A DNA stretch of 64,000 bases from an archaeon (lineage in GTDB: Archaea > EX4484-52 > WAPT01): positions 1 through 64,000 of the forward strand of contig JAPDKB010000009.1 of the NCBI GenBank assembly GCA_029258795.1, given 5' to 3'. The position numbers and the translations under genes are program-made. The notes under the pieces are model-generated. The model made no database searches. It worked only from the letters and a program-made list of their open reading frames with translations, and had not been told where the DNA came from. Positions 17,801-28,471 of the stretch are shown here, in pieces (within the stretch, counting starts at the first letter, position 1; each line of letters opens with the position of its first letter).

Positions 17801-20503
17801 CCAAACATCAAGCCAGACATCACCCTCATCACTTTCATTCCAGCCCGGATAGAACGGGTAGTTGATAGCGAAAGTTAAGTTGGTGCCATTGCCGTTGTTT
17901 CTTATGCCTGTCGAGTTGAGACCTGCGTTTCTTTCTTCAGGCATGTCGATAGCAGAGATATTTATCCAGTTCTCGAGCGTGATGATGGAGTTGTTAACAG
18001 GATCTATATTACTGATAATGGGGGGGTCAACATCCGCAAAAAACCTCAGAGTTGTGGCGTTAACGTTTCCAGCATTATCCCACACCCAGACCTTCAGGCT
18101 GTGCCATCCTGATGTTTCAAACTCAACCTGGAATGGTACGCCATTTTGGACTGTTATGTTCGTGCCGTCAAGCTCAACTATGCCTGTGTCATTTGTACCG
18201 CTTCTGTATTTAGTTCCCACGTTATCGATCCAGGAAACGGGATCGTCCCAAGTAAGGTTAATATTCAATCTTTTCCATACCACGGAATTGTTTTCGGGTA
18301 TGGATGCTATAACCGGTGGTTTCGTATCCAGCTTGTAAGTTAGATCGGTTACGTTTGTATTTCCAGCCTCGTCCCAGCAGAAAATTTTCAGGGTGTATGT
18401 TCCGTCCTTCAGTCCTTCAAATGGCAGGAATTCGGTTCCATTCTCCGTTAAGTTATGTTTAACCAGCTGATCAGATGTGTTGTAAATATAGTAGTGTACA
18501 TCACCTTTTGCTTTCCAGTCGTCATAAACCAGAACCGTAAATCTCGAGCTCGGACTGACCCAGCTGTTTTCTGAAGGTGTGATGGTGAACCACGGTGGTG
18601 TGGTGTCGTAAACGACCCAGTTGTAGTTCGGCTTGCCGCTGAGATCATACGCTATATTTCCCGCTTTGTCCCTAAACCTGAAATACACGGTCCTGTTTCC
18701 CTCAGAACTGGAACAGCCCGCTGCAGCGCTGGTTATATCAACCTCAACGAGTTTGTAGAAGTTGTAATCCTGACCGTTAGACTCCTCGCCATCCTGCAAA
18801 TCCGACCATGCTATCCACCCCGACCAGCTGGAGTTATCGCACGAATAAGAAACGTAAGCTGGCAGATCCGTGATTTCAAATACACTTGCGGCGCTTTCTC
18901 GGTACCGATAGTAGAGTTTAAACTCGGCCGTTTCGGTATTCACAAAATGTTGACCCGCAACAACATACGGAGTTTGTGGACGCGTTTTATCTACAACCAG
19001 AGTTAAATTAGCAAATCCACCCCAATCATTCTCGCTATCCTGACATCTCACGCCTACATTATAGGTGCCGTCAGGAAGGTCGCTTACGTTGATATAAGTT
19101 GAAAAGTTGTTGTAGTAGTAGGAGTAGTAATAATCAGTAGTGAGCTGAACGGGTAGTTTGTAATCCTCACTGTAAACAAAGCCTCCCGTCTTTGAGATCG
19201 AAGAATAATTCACAACATACTGCCATGAATCCAGTTTAGAGAGTTGGTCAGGGTCGTATTTCCATCTGCAGGTTTCAACCCACGACAATTCAGACCATGA
19301 CCATACATAATAGCACACATATCTCATATACCAAGGATCCTTTCTTAACTCACAAACCCCTTCTATTTGTGGATATCCGCTGTACTCACAGTATGAATCA
19401 AGCGGGTCGCATGTTACATTTCTATCCAGAACTACTTTTATTGCGCGAGGCTCCGTCAAAAAGCCGATAACCCTACGCATGATCTCTAACCTTTTCAGAT
19501 CATCCTCAATGGTTGCCCATTCAAAACCAAAGAGAACGACTTTGTAGGAATTTGTGCCGTTGTCATGAGTTATTGCGGTAACACCATTAAAAGGTTCTTG
19601 AGTACCTAGGTATCCCCCCACACATTCATACAAGTAAAGCCGCACTCTTCGTTCACATGGGTAGTACGTGTTGCCAAATATGTCCTCTTGAGCTTCTCCT
19701 GGATCAAGACAAACAAAATTTAATGCAGAATTATCATCTATAAATTCTAACGAATAAATATAAGGAGAAGAAGAATTTAGAATAGTGATATTGATCTGAC
19801 TCCACTCACCATAACACCTGCCCCTCCATAGGGATCCATCACAGATATATCCTGTGATGCTACCCTCAAAAATACCTTCATGATAAAAAATATTCGGAGC
19901 TGTTTGAGAAAGACTGATAGGATCATCCTCGTAGTCATCTCCTATAAACGTGTTTGGCTTGCCCACAATATTTGCATCCACGTATGGACTGTTCGACTTG
20001 CACAGTTTGATGTGTAAATAGTTTTTAAGGAAATCAAGATCCTCAATACTTTCCATCCAGTTCTCTCCACTCAAAAAAAGTTTTCCCCCAGAAGCAAGAT
20101 ATTCTTTGAGATTATTAATATCTGTCTCTTTTAGCGCTTCGTCGCTTAGATCCGTTCCAGTGAACCAGATCACTATATCAAAATTCATAAGATCTTCGGA
20201 TGTGAGTGGTAAAGCGTTAGAGGCATGAGTGTTATAATAACAAAACTCTCCAGGTTTAAGTTCGACCCACCCGTTTTCTGAAATACAAGACCCACGATCG
20301 TTAAACCCTAGAGCACTCAGCGTGGTTTTATATTTATCTAACATTTCAGAAGGATTAATAAGTGTGGGGTCGATTGCATCATAAACCAGCAAAATTTTCG
20401 GTAGTGGTGTTTCAGCAGCATGCACAAGCTGAGAAGCAGAGCTAATGGTAATCAGCGTTACTGTAAATGCTGTTAAAACCAGCAAAATTTTGGCTAACCG
20501 CAT
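11801..20503 (-). CDS. Giant membrane-anchored surface protein with Ig-like repeats and cytoplasmic coiled coil
   Basis: 2900 residues from the ATG at 20503, which gives a clean signal peptide ('MRLAKILLVLTAF', 'SQLVHA'); an in-frame ATG lies 15 codons upstream. Residues about 35-330 form a glutamine-amidotransferase-like domain ('ILLVYDAIDP', 'DIVIWFTGTDLS', 'LKEYLASGGKLFLSGENW'). Then come about 13 Ig-like modules, each opening with a 'DTTPP' or 'DxxPP' variant and often 'SPENNS', dense in N-glycosylation sites. A glycine-rich hinge ('GEGGGGGEKGG') precedes a beta domain, a short coiled coil, one membrane helix ('IMLALLLAAIMAILTELLLL') and a 166-residue basic, coiled-coil tail predicted to be cytoplasmic. 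Probably a cell-envelope or adhesion protein. TATA-like ATATTAA 30 nt upstream suggests a leaderless transcript. Confidence 0.85.
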   Translation of the reverse strand: MRLAKILLVLTAFTVTLITISSASQLVHAAETPLPKILLVYDAIDPTLINPSEMLDKYKTTLSALGFNDRGSCISENGWVELKPGEFCYYNTHASNALPLTSEDLMNFDIVIWFTGTDLSDEALKETDINNLKEYLASGGKLFLSGENWMESIEDLDFLKNYLHIKLCKSNSPYVDANIVGKPNTFIGDDYEDDPISLSQTAPNIFYHEGIFEGSITGYICDGSLWRGRCYGEWSQINITILNSSSPYIYSLEFIDDNSALNFVCLDPGEAQEDIFGNTYYPCERRVRLYLYECVGGYLGTQEPFNGVTAITHDNGTNSYKVVLFGFEWATIEDDLKRLEIMRRVIGFLTEPRAIKVVLDRNVTCDPLDSYCEYSGYPQIEGVCELRKDPWYMRYVCYYVWSWSELSWVETCRWKYDPDQLSKLDSWQYVVNYSSISKTGGFVYSEDYKLPVQLTTDYYYSYYYNNFSTYINVSDLPDGTYNVGVRCQDSENDWGGFANLTLVVDKTRPQTPYVVAGQHFVNTETAEFKLYYRYRESAASVFEITDLPAYVSYSCDNSSWSGWIAWSDLQDGEESNGQDYNFYKLVEVDITSAAAGCSSSEGNRTVYFRFRDKAGNIAYDLSGKPNYNWVVYDTTPPWFTITPSENSWVSPSSRFTVLVYDDWKAKGDVHYYIYNTSDQLVKHNLTENGTEFLPFEGLKDGTYTLKIFCWDEAGNTNVTDLTYKLDTKPPVIASIPENNSVVWKRLNINLTWDDPVSWIDNVGTKYRSGTNDTGIVELDGTNITVQNGVPFQVEFETSGWHSLKVWVWDNAGNVNATTLRFFADVDPPIISNIDPVNNSIITLENWINISAIDMPEERNAGLNSTGIRNNGNGTNLTFAINYPFYPGWNESDEGDVWLDVWIFDLFNNTNHTRIHYLLDVNPPTTTDNYSAYIQANGWSWLSHNIAIELSCDDAASGCYRTYYCLSASPACDPENEYTTPVLTGCPEGEACTYYLRYYSVDAAGHEESIKEAAANISIDRAPPTILVLSPENNSVQSGNVTIKVQLSDKGSGAEGSAFYYIFNSTWNLIESGELSSANDYTATWNSSAYNGTHYIIVNATDIAGNVGEVMVKINIDNTYPSAMILLPERDSYHNTTHIQIYLVGEKGTGLSSCNYTVTNSTGSVIFSGMNTTVGGATTCEFNETLDFSAYRDDVYTIQFNVSDTAGHMSAVFSQFIIDTTPPTVAIHSPENSSLVSNTISINYTVNDINCDDVTIYYRKNSTASWQKLADVSCGSHQVVEFFTSLCQDSNTPECGIKLTAADKAGNVNHTTVYLQVDNSPPEMELVSPPQNSWHGKTFNITLSITDAHSDVVECNYTTEYVNGVFDCSKLEVVLPEYCMSEGYGECKITITAKNGANLTSTRTFTFSTDYTPPELTSVTPQNLSVILNTTPLTFEWEDNFDYYGTTNNTGVVELENGTNVTIGNGVAFSPHLSGDGWHILNVWVSDIAGNTKMYALKYYVDEKPPEIISVNTTPGSDAIYGDVRIFEGEVFYLDVGVNDTAGVAGVKANVTLPNGTEKVVYAYLLEGTNTLGVWRVAVAGDTLGKYNITSLQLADVFGHANTTKLGLTFFVVKPELRVLINGTNESNYWVVSPFILNFTFNKTVDRGELSFMIPPSTCGILNGAPAYTIINYTSLTEACNLTPITDGDSLLGWNVNITNPTNYCGVEGYLFGEKVSAQDIVERWYACFSSGSYRDDTLLRISNMVAELNTSPARTHFAQNETFQLVLNVTNLLDANHSGTAINVSIELVPPECYNNYCNITITPEFIQHLGNIAPNTTGLVVWNVTVENAGNYTFLTRVMENGTSILERGINVTVNDTTPPTILGYWFEDNRTEYYAGDVVRFVAWIVDNVDVNSSKLYVKKQDGEVEIVNGSGNYGVWLFSITNTSQVGNYTILSIYAEDDAGNYINESVNMTFRVLKMIVDVRNAKISTIESPLNISVWVKGNITEISSVSVNVTKPRGSSETLHLEFCNTTGDFFVYCGTYYGVTQSGNYSINVTVSDTIGSAANHSWFFVDYGVGEIIYAETYSGTVKLPLTALHHNMTWIVLIKNGDLQNVTLNITIENTSVAYLAQGENGSKRFDHIYYEDNPNGLLVGWNITLNSTGSTLINVTINTSKNFNFSVINLTVIPTDDVAPSIEMVDIKPNYTNLMSPVTITTKVIDHETLVESVVAEITLPNGTALNITMVRFNATHFQATYQNIPVTGVYWVRIFAKDAGNNVAVSPYDSFNATDVYPYFNVEPAYYSYNKGEYIRAIFDVRDVNNNTVNDFTYHAIINMSGIKVIELSGTGSSSVNTLLYRIEMYDPPILENQSFLTYNVTVWVEKDGNVAMNRSFVIRVYREFNVTVIEPASSHEYLQYIPLVIEVKNARGQPVTWISGAEAWCLDGCSNPQTRYPYATLVYAGQLGRYANLQAFSPFVGVEEAKVMVYVSDVNRNEKSVVRNVVIGQEVLAQAGEGGGGGEKGGATGGMAGNFTTLPIKIEEFQMRLTKDVVEIEQGKDGSVALILINPNPVEIVLLGGVDVEGELQASAPKVIYLSPKEERTVLIEISAPLYLQAGEYLLVVQYSYENVSKSLPLTVKVIESEEVKNLRSLVNSYNKLVRFLKSVNQTHLYEKELKDIDGLIKKAHSDCILKNDEQCLKEVNEIIAQKIEGIENRIFMARVRIFVHEYRKEIMLALLLAAIMAILTELLLLPLIRINRKLSEAKEKLNTLVETRKSIQKQYFKRELDEATFNKMISEIQEKVLRTRAEIKELEEDKGMLLHLHVMEYRAKRKAEKEREKKKMKEKEKTAVPKSGEKKFNIEEMLNKVRGSFIIRKPRKEKVEALKALPQKRETVKLEEVEKRIKDIKKRLEKVRKEWSKE

Positions 20504-20544
20504 CTTAATCAAAACATGCAATCTAATCTTAATATGGTTTACTC

Positions 20545-22266
20545 TCACATTTTTTCCATGACCTCAATACCCAGCAGCCCAAGCCCCGTCTTTATAATGA
20601 TGGAAACTGCTTCCACGAGCTTTAACCTGCTGAGCAGCACATCCTCGCTTTCAGCTTTTAAAACCGGGATGTTCTGGTAAAAGCTGTTGAAGTCGTGCGC
20701 AAGTTCGATCAGGTAAGAAGCTATCCTGTGGGGCTCGTAATGTATGGCAGCCTCCTTAATCACTTCGGGGAAGAAAAGCAACCGCTTAACAATATTTTTT
20801 TCTACCTCACTCTCAAGCACAACACTCTCCAGCTTTCTTGCGCGCTCACAAAGCTCCCCTCCAGCCTTCTCAAGTATGGATTTAGCCCTAACATATGTGT
20901 ACTGGAGGTAAGGGCCAGTATCTCCCTCAAAGCTTATCATCTTGTCCCAATCAAAAACAACATCCTTGATTCTGTTCTGGCTTAAATCAGCGAATTTTAT
21001 GGCCGCCACACCCACTTTTTTCGCAATATTCTCCAATTCCTTTCCCTTTATCTCCGGATTCTTTTCCAGAATTATTTTCTTTGCTCTCTCGATAGCTTCC
21101 TTAATCACATCCTCAAGAAAGATCACTCTGCCCTTCCTGGTGCTCATCTTCCCCTCCGGAAGTCGTACAAGCCCGAAATCCACATGCACCAGCTTGTCAT
21201 GAGAAGCATAACCGAGGAGTTCCGCAGCTTTAAACACCTGCTGGAAATAAAGTTTTTGTTCACCTCCCACAACATAAAGTATCTTGTACGGATTGAGTTC
21301 AGACATGCGGTATTTTATGGCAGCGAGGTCTCGTGTCGAATAAAGTGTGGATTCATCCGATTTCCGTATCACGAGATTGGGTAGCCCGTACTTTTCAAGC
21401 TCCACCACCACAGCACCGCTCTCATCTTGTTTGGCTATGCCTTTTTCCAGAGCATCGTTGATCACATCACCACACATCCCAACGTAAAAGCTTTCTCCCA
21501 GCCATAAATCAAATTCCACACCAAGAAGTGCATAGATGCGCTTGAACTCATTCAAGCTTATTTCAACAAACCATTCCCAGAGTTTTCTGTTCTCCTTATC
21601 ACCCTTCTCCAGCTTCGCAAACTCTTCTCTTGCCCTTTCTTCAAGCTCGGGATCACTTTCTGCTTCTCTATGAAACTTAACATAGAGCTCGAGCAGGGCT
21701 TTGACACCACCCTTCTCCACTTCCTCCTTTTTCCCCCAGGTTTTGTAAGCGTAAAGAAGCTTGCCAAATTGCGTACCCCAATCTCCTAAGTGGTTGTCTT
21801 TGATAACTTCATAACCCAAAAATGAGAAGATTCTAGCAATGGCATCCCCAATTATTGTTGATCTTAGGTGGCCGACGCTCATGGGCTTTGCTATGTTCGG
21901 AGAGGACATATCAACAATTATTTTCTTACCATTACCCACATTAGAAGAACCATAGCTATCTTTGCACTCCTCAATTTCCTTCAACAGCTTACAAGCAAGT
22001 ACATTCCAATCAACATAAAAGTTGATGTAACCCCCCTCAGCCCCTATCTCGTCGAAAATTTCGGATTTCGCATCTTTTATTTGGCTTACAGCATCTTCAG
22101 CTATGTTTTGCGGGGATTTTCGGAATTCTTTAGCATACTTGAAACAGGGAACGGCAAATATGGCTTTTACATGTTCCGGAGGAATTTCGATTTCTGGATT
22201 TTTGAGACCCGCATCTTCAACCAGCTTCATTATCGTGTTTCTAATCTCCTCTATTACATAGTTCAT
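20545..22266 (-). CDS. argS: Arginyl-tRNA synthetase
   Basis: 573 residues, class I synthetase charging tRNA-Arg. The N-terminal Arg-tRNA-synthetase additional domain (residues 1-100) is followed by the HIGH-type motif in 'PNIAKPMSVGHLRSTIIGDA', the KMSK-type loop 'EGKMSTRKG', and the helical DALR anticodon-binding domain at the C-terminus ('HDFNSFYQNIPVL'). Length is normal. The ATG at 22266 follows GGTGATGGG. It lies 42 nt ahead of the giant surface gene but that gene seems to have its own TATA box. A C/D-box sRNA lies just upstream, and a tRNA-Arg(TCT) gene is 1 kb away. Confidence 0.95.
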   Translation of the reverse strand: MNYVIEEIRNTIMKLVEDAGLKNPEIEIPPEHVKAIFAVPCFKYAKEFRKSPQNIAEDAVSQIKDAKSEIFDEIGAEGGYINFYVDWNVLACKLLKEIEECKDSYGSSNVGNGKKIIVDMSSPNIAKPMSVGHLRSTIIGDAIARIFSFLGYEVIKDNHLGDWGTQFGKLLYAYKTWGKKEEVEKGGVKALLELYVKFHREAESDPELEERAREEFAKLEKGDKENRKLWEWFVEISLNEFKRIYALLGVEFDLWLGESFYVGMCGDVINDALEKGIAKQDESGAVVVELEKYGLPNLVIRKSDESTLYSTRDLAAIKYRMSELNPYKILYVVGGEQKLYFQQVFKAAELLGYASHDKLVHVDFGLVRLPEGKMSTRKGRVIFLEDVIKEAIERAKKIILEKNPEIKGKELENIAKKVGVAAIKFADLSQNRIKDVVFDWDKMISFEGDTGPYLQYTYVRAKSILEKAGGELCERARKLESVVLESEVEKNIVKRLLFFPEVIKEAAIHYEPHRIASYLIELAHDFNSFYQNIPVLKAESEDVLLSRLKLVEAVSIIIKTGLGLLGIEVMEKM

Positions 22267-22291
22267 CCCATCACCTGAAGAAGAATTGTGA

Positions 22292-22359
22292 ACCGGCTCA
22301 GGGGGTGTTCACCTCATGCATCTTTTTCCTTAGCTGACGATCTTCACATCATCGCCGGT
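22292..22359 (-). ncRNA. C/D-box sRNA predicted to guide 23S rRNA methylation
   Basis: A 68-nt element between the TIM-barrel gene and argS. A 6-bp terminal stem (ACCGGC with GCCGGT) closes box C (ATGATGT, 22346-22352, one mismatch to RTGATGA) and box D (CTGA, 22298-22301). The 12 nt just upstream of box D (GGTGAACACCCC) are perfectly complementary to GGGGTGTTCACC in the 23S rRNA of this window (25086-25097). The box D+5 rule predicts 2'-O-methylation of the U at 25093. The internal D'/C' boxes are degenerate. C/D sRNAs act with L7Ae, Nop5 and fibrillarin. Confidence 0.75.
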
Positions 22360-22381
22360 AAAAATTATCTAAACCTCAAAA

Positions 22382-23248
22382 TTAAAAAATCCCTCTCATT
22401 GCAAGCAATTTCCTTAGATGTTTTATATCGTCTTCATAACCTTTCTCTATCTTGCTCTTTTTACCTATTGACTTCATCAACAACTCGTAGTTCGTGGTGG
22501 AAATCTCCATTATTATCGTTTCTGGAACCTTCAACTTCTCAAATATCTTGCGGTAGTTGATGTGTCCAACACTCAACGGAAGGTGAAAATCTCCTCGAAG
22601 CTTTACGAAAGCAGAGCCGAGGTCTCCCTTGAGCAGGTAAACCAGCGAGCTCCAGGCAGAAGCATGCCTGAAATAAGTGTTGCTTATGTGGAGGTGATCG
22701 GGATTGAGATGCTCCACCCATTCGTACACCTCGTGTTGTTTGTTTGCTTCAACAGCATAGAGAAACATGTGGGGTATGTCAAGCGTAAATCCCAGCCCGT
22801 GTTTTCTTGCCATTTCCTCAACTTTAAAGGGGCTGGCAAGAGACGTGTTTTCGATGGTTATGGTAATTGAATATTTGTCTGGCTTTACAGCAAGCACACC
22901 GTCTTCATCTTTTTTCTGGTGGAACACTATTTTAAGAGCGTTTATTTCCTCGGCAACTTCCAGGCAAGCGTCGATCTTTCGCAGTTCTACATCTACAGGT
23001 TTATAAGGAAAGATGAGCGAGATGTCATCAAAGGAATGAGCAGTGAATTTGAAGTTATAAGATGATGCGAAATCCAAAAACCAGGAAAGCAGATTTTTAT
23101 CGATCTTTCCATGAGGTGTGACAAAGCAATAGACGGGAATTTCCAGAAGTTTGACCTTTCCATCAAGCACTCCGAACTTGTTCTCTACGTATTCCTTAGA
23201 AAATTTACGCCCTTCCACATCAAAGCCATAAAGAATGGTGGAGGACAT
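22382..23248 (-). CDS. TIM-barrel protein of the AP-endonuclease-2 / sugar isomerase family
   Basis: 288 residues of the xylose-isomerase-like TIM-barrel superfamily. Strand-end residues expected to bind a metal are visible: 'FTAHSF', 'ITIENTS' (Glu), 'GFTLDIPHMF' (Asp, His), 'PDHLHISNTYF' (His), 'HLPLSVGHINY' and 'TIIMEIS' (Glu). The family includes endonuclease IV, sugar epimerases and inosose dehydratases; the substrate here cannot be told. The ATG at 23248 ('MSSTILYGFD') is preferred; two extra codons upstream are possible. It stands alone upstream of the C/D sRNA and argS. Confidence 0.7.
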   Translation of the reverse strand: MSSTILYGFDVEGRKFSKEYVENKFGVLDGKVKLLEIPVYCFVTPHGKIDKNLLSWFLDFASSYNFKFTAHSFDDISLIFPYKPVDVELRKIDACLEVAEEINALKIVFHQKKDEDGVLAVKPDKYSITITIENTSLASPFKVEEMARKHGLGFTLDIPHMFLYAVEANKQHEVYEWVEHLNPDHLHISNTYFRHASAWSSLVYLLKGDLGSAFVKLRGDFHLPLSVGHINYRKIFEKLKVPETIIMEISTTNYELLMKSIGKKSKIEKGYEDDIKHLRKLLAMRGIF

Positions 23249-23284
23249 ACTTTTCAATTGTTCAGCACATTAAAAAATTTTGAA

Positions 23285-23410
23285 TGGCGAGCCCGGGGGG
23301 ATTTGAACCCCCGACCTACAGGTTAGAAGCCTGCCGCTCTTTCCGGACCGGAAAGCCGGAAACGCAGGAAAGCCCAGCTTTCCGAGGTGTCCAGGCTGAG
23401 CTACGGGCCC
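23285..23410 (-). tRNA. tRNA-Arg(TCT) with an insertion in the D-loop
   Basis: The acceptor stem (GGGCCCG with CGGGCTC), discriminator G and encoded CCA (23285-23287) are present. The anticodon loop CTTCTAA gives TCT, and the T-arm is uninterrupted (TTCAAAT loop). Between the D-stem strands GCTC (23401-23398) and GAGC (23339-23336) there are 58 nt instead of about 10, so roughly 48 nt (about 23341-23388) are inserted in the D-loop. The insert folds into two hairpins (GGAAAGC with GCTTTCC; TTTCCGG with CCGGAAA). I interpret it as a non-canonical intron spliced by the tRNA endonuclease. Confidence 0.88.
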
Positions 23411-23413
23411 GCG

Positions 23414-23569
23414 CTACAGCAATCTGATGATTATTTCCAGTGCTGCTATGCCTGCTCCAGCATAAACAATATATTCTGGCTTGATCTGGAACTTTTCCTT
23501 ATACTCATCGAAATACCTTACAAGCCCTGCCGTGCTCAAAGGCATGGAAACTTTCTTATCCTTTGCCAT
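23414..23569 (-). CDS. secG: Preprotein translocase Sec61-beta subunit
   Basis: 51 residues: a short basic N-terminus, the conserved 'PLSTAGLVRYFDE' motif, and a single C-terminal membrane helix ('YIVYAGAGIAALEIIIRLL'). This is the archaeal Sec61-beta, the small third subunit of the SecYE translocon; SecY is encoded at 44626. The ATG at 23569 is preceded by GAGGT 7 nt upstream; the frame stays open further back but that part overlaps the RNase P RNA. It lies 27 nt downstream of the RNase P RNA and 4 nt before tRNA-Arg, all on the same strand. Confidence 0.9.
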   Translation of the reverse strand: MAKDKKVSMPLSTAGLVRYFDEYKEKFQIKPEYIVYAGAGIAALEIIIRLL

Positions 23570-23595
23570 GTTCTTTACCTCATTTGTTTTTGTTA

Positions 23596-23920
23596 CGGGA
23601 GGGTGGAGTAAGCCCCCTTCTGTTACGCGCGTCATGGCAGCTCCACGAAATTGCTGGAAGGAGCCACCACCTGATGCGCGCGGAGCATTAGACTGAGCGG
23701 GCACAAAACCCTTGCACCTGAGGTGGCGCGTTTCACCCCGCATGAGTGACCTCAGCTCCATGCATCATCGCATTTCCTCATGCGGGTGTCGTTTCTGCTC
23801 CACCCTCATGCCCTTCCGGCACGGCTCTCTCGAGCCAGCTAACCTGCCTTGTGGCAGGCGGTGGGGGGACTTTCCTCACGCAGCAGATAATGCTGCGCGA
23901 TAGCTCCGCACACCCTCCCG
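23596..23920 (-). ncRNA. rnpB: RNase P RNA (archaeal type A)
   Basis: A 325-nt RNA. Its ends pair perfectly to form P1 (CGGGAGGGTG with CACCCTCCCG). The universal core is present: GAGGAAAGTCC near the 5' end, GCCGGAAGGGCATGAGGGTG, AGCAGAAACGAC in the middle and ACAGAAGGGGGCTTACTCC near the 3' end. It is the catalytic RNA that trims tRNA 5' leaders. One protein partner, Rpp29, is encoded at 53349. The length and motif order fit the archaeal A-type fold. Confidence 0.95.
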
Positions 23921-23974
23921 CAAAATAGATATATTTGCTTTGGTTTTTTAAACTTTACTCTCAATTCAGAAGCA

Positions 23975-24319
23975 TCAGTAAGCCGACTCAACGATTTTGT
24001 TGAATCTCCAGAGCGAGTATGCGATCAGGATACCTGAAGGCAGTACTGAGAAAACCGTCAGAAAAGAATACACAAAATAATTTGAGGAATAATAGAATGC
24101 TGCAAGAGTAAAAATTGCTATGATGATTGCACCGAGTCCCATAAGCATAAAGATATTTCTTCCTTGGTTGAACAGGGTTATCGCCCCGAGTTTGGGATTT
24201 ATTTTTATTTTCTTGAGAAGTTCTCTAGTATAATAAGCACATATCACAGCCAGCATTGCATCAATTAACAGCATTGCTGCTATGACGTTTGTATTTTGGA
24301 TTATTCCTTCACCGAACAT
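23975..24319 (-). CDS. Small membrane protein, hypothetical
   Basis: 114 residues with three or four membrane helices (about residues 10-30, 50-75, 80-105) and a short basic loop 'YYTRELLKKIKINPKLG'. I do not recognise the family. It starts 3 nt after the preceding membrane protein gene on the same strand, so the two form a pair. No catalytic motif is visible. Confidence 0.6.
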   Translation of the reverse strand: MFGEGIIQNTNVIAAMLLIDAMLAVICAYYTRELLKKIKINPKLGAITLFNQGRNIFMLMGLGAIIIAIFTLAAFYYSSNYFVYSFLTVFSVLPSGILIAYSLWRFNKIVESAY

Positions 24320-24322
24320 TTC

Positions 24323-24664
24323 TCACACCTTTTTGAGGTTTCTGCCTAAGGTTATGAAGCACATGGCTATCAGGATTGTACTAGCCATCATGATGGGTAC
24401 ATACAGTATCATAACCCACAACGGAAAAACAGGGTTTATGAGATAAGCTGCTAGGAACTCAATCATAAGAAAAATCACTGCAAGCACCATTCCCCAGAAA
24501 AGATAGTTGAAAGAGTTGAGCAGGATTTCTGGTTTATTAATGAGTGTCACGAGATACTCTTTTTTAACTGTAACTAGACGTATCGAATACCAAGTAATCA
24601 GAAGGAAAAATATCCCTACGAGTATGAAAGAAAATGTCTCCGGATTGATGGTGAACATTGCCAT
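24323..24664 (-). CDS. Small membrane protein, hypothetical
   Basis: 113 residues from the ATG at 24664. There are four predicted membrane helices ('FILVGIFFLLITWYSIRLV', 'YLFWGMVLAVIFLMI', 'LWVMILYVPIMMASTILIAM'). A TATA-like stretch (TTATAAATAATATAAAG, about 24684-24700) lies 25-30 nt upstream, which favours this start and a leaderless transcript separate from the rRNA operon. An upstream ATG at 24712 would sit nearly on the rRNA processing stem. It is paired with the next small membrane gene. No function can be proposed. Confidence 0.6.
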   Translation of the reverse strand: MAMFTINPETFSFILVGIFFLLITWYSIRLVTVKKEYLVTLINKPEILLNSFNYLFWGMVLAVIFLMIEFLAAYLINPVFPLWVMILYVPIMMASTILIAMCFITLGRNLKKV

Positions 24665-24733
24665 AAACCAATATTTTGGGCCGTCCTTTATATTATTTAT
24701 AGAAGAAAGCACATATGTATTCGTTTTTTAACG

Positions 24734-24750
24734 ACCCCAGAGGTACTGCC
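24734..24750 (-). other. 3' strand of the 23S rRNA processing stem
   Basis: The transcript sequence CGGCAGTACCTCTGGGG (24734-24750) pairs with CCCCAGAGGTGCTGCCG (27719-27735) on the other side of the 23S gene. Inside it, GCGTGCATGC (24764-24773) pairs with GCATGCACGC (27695-27704), and the unpaired bases between the two helices form a bulge-helix-bulge-like site. This is the substrate for the splicing endonuclease that releases pre-23S rRNA. Confidence 0.75.
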
Positions 24751-24759
24751 GTTTAGCAT

Positions 24760-27710
<2,951 letters not shown>

Positions 27711-27864
27711 TTTTGCTGCGGCAGCACCTCTGGGGGATCATTGGGAAGCATGAAAAACTTCCCTACCCTCAGTCCCCGAGACGATGGCTCGGGAACATCA
27801 TCTTGGTTTTATTTACCTGTTGAAAGGGAAAGTAAAGGAAGTGTTGTGTGGCCCTTAGATGGGA

Positions 27865-27938
27865 TGGACCCTGAGGGATTTGAACCCTCGGCCTCCGCCT
27901 TGCAAGGGCGGCGATCTTCCAGGCTGATCTAAGGGCCC
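27865..27938 (-). tRNA. tRNA-Ala(TGC) in the rRNA spacer
   Basis: 74 nt with acceptor stem GGGCCCT/AGGGTCC, anticodon loop CTTGCAA (TGC) and an intact T-loop TTCAAAT. It lies between 16S and 23S as in most euryarchaea. CCA is not encoded. It is the only tRNA in the window without an insertion. Confidence 0.95.
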
Positions 27939-28024
27939 TTAAAAATGGCGTTTATTTTTCATCGGGGAGAATTTAGTGCTCCGCCAGTGTCCGTGCCATG
28001 CCCGCCACTTTTTGACGGGCGTCG

Positions 28025-28068
<44 letters not shown>

Positions 28069-28150
28069 AACTTAGCCCCCCTCGCGGAGCCCTAGTTCCA
28101 CCCTCCCGGAAAGAGAGGACTTCACTAGGACCCCACTCGGGTGGCTTGAT

Positions 28151-28182
<32 letters not shown>

Positions 28183-28471
28183 GCCGAACGATGCTAACGT
28201 TCGGCTACTAGGGATTCCGCCGTCACGACGGCGAGTTGCAGCCGTCGATCTGTACTGAGACCGGGTTTCGAGGATTAGCTTCCCCTTTCGGGGTCGCATC
28301 CCATTGTCCCGGCCATTGTTGCCCGCGTGTAGCCCGGGGGATTCGGACCATACAGACCTGCCGTCGCCCGCTCCTTCCTCCCGCTTGGCGCGGGCAGTCC
28401 CCCATGAGTGCCGGTGCCACAAGCGTGACACCGTCGCAACATGGGGCGCGGGTCTCGCTCGTTACCTGACT

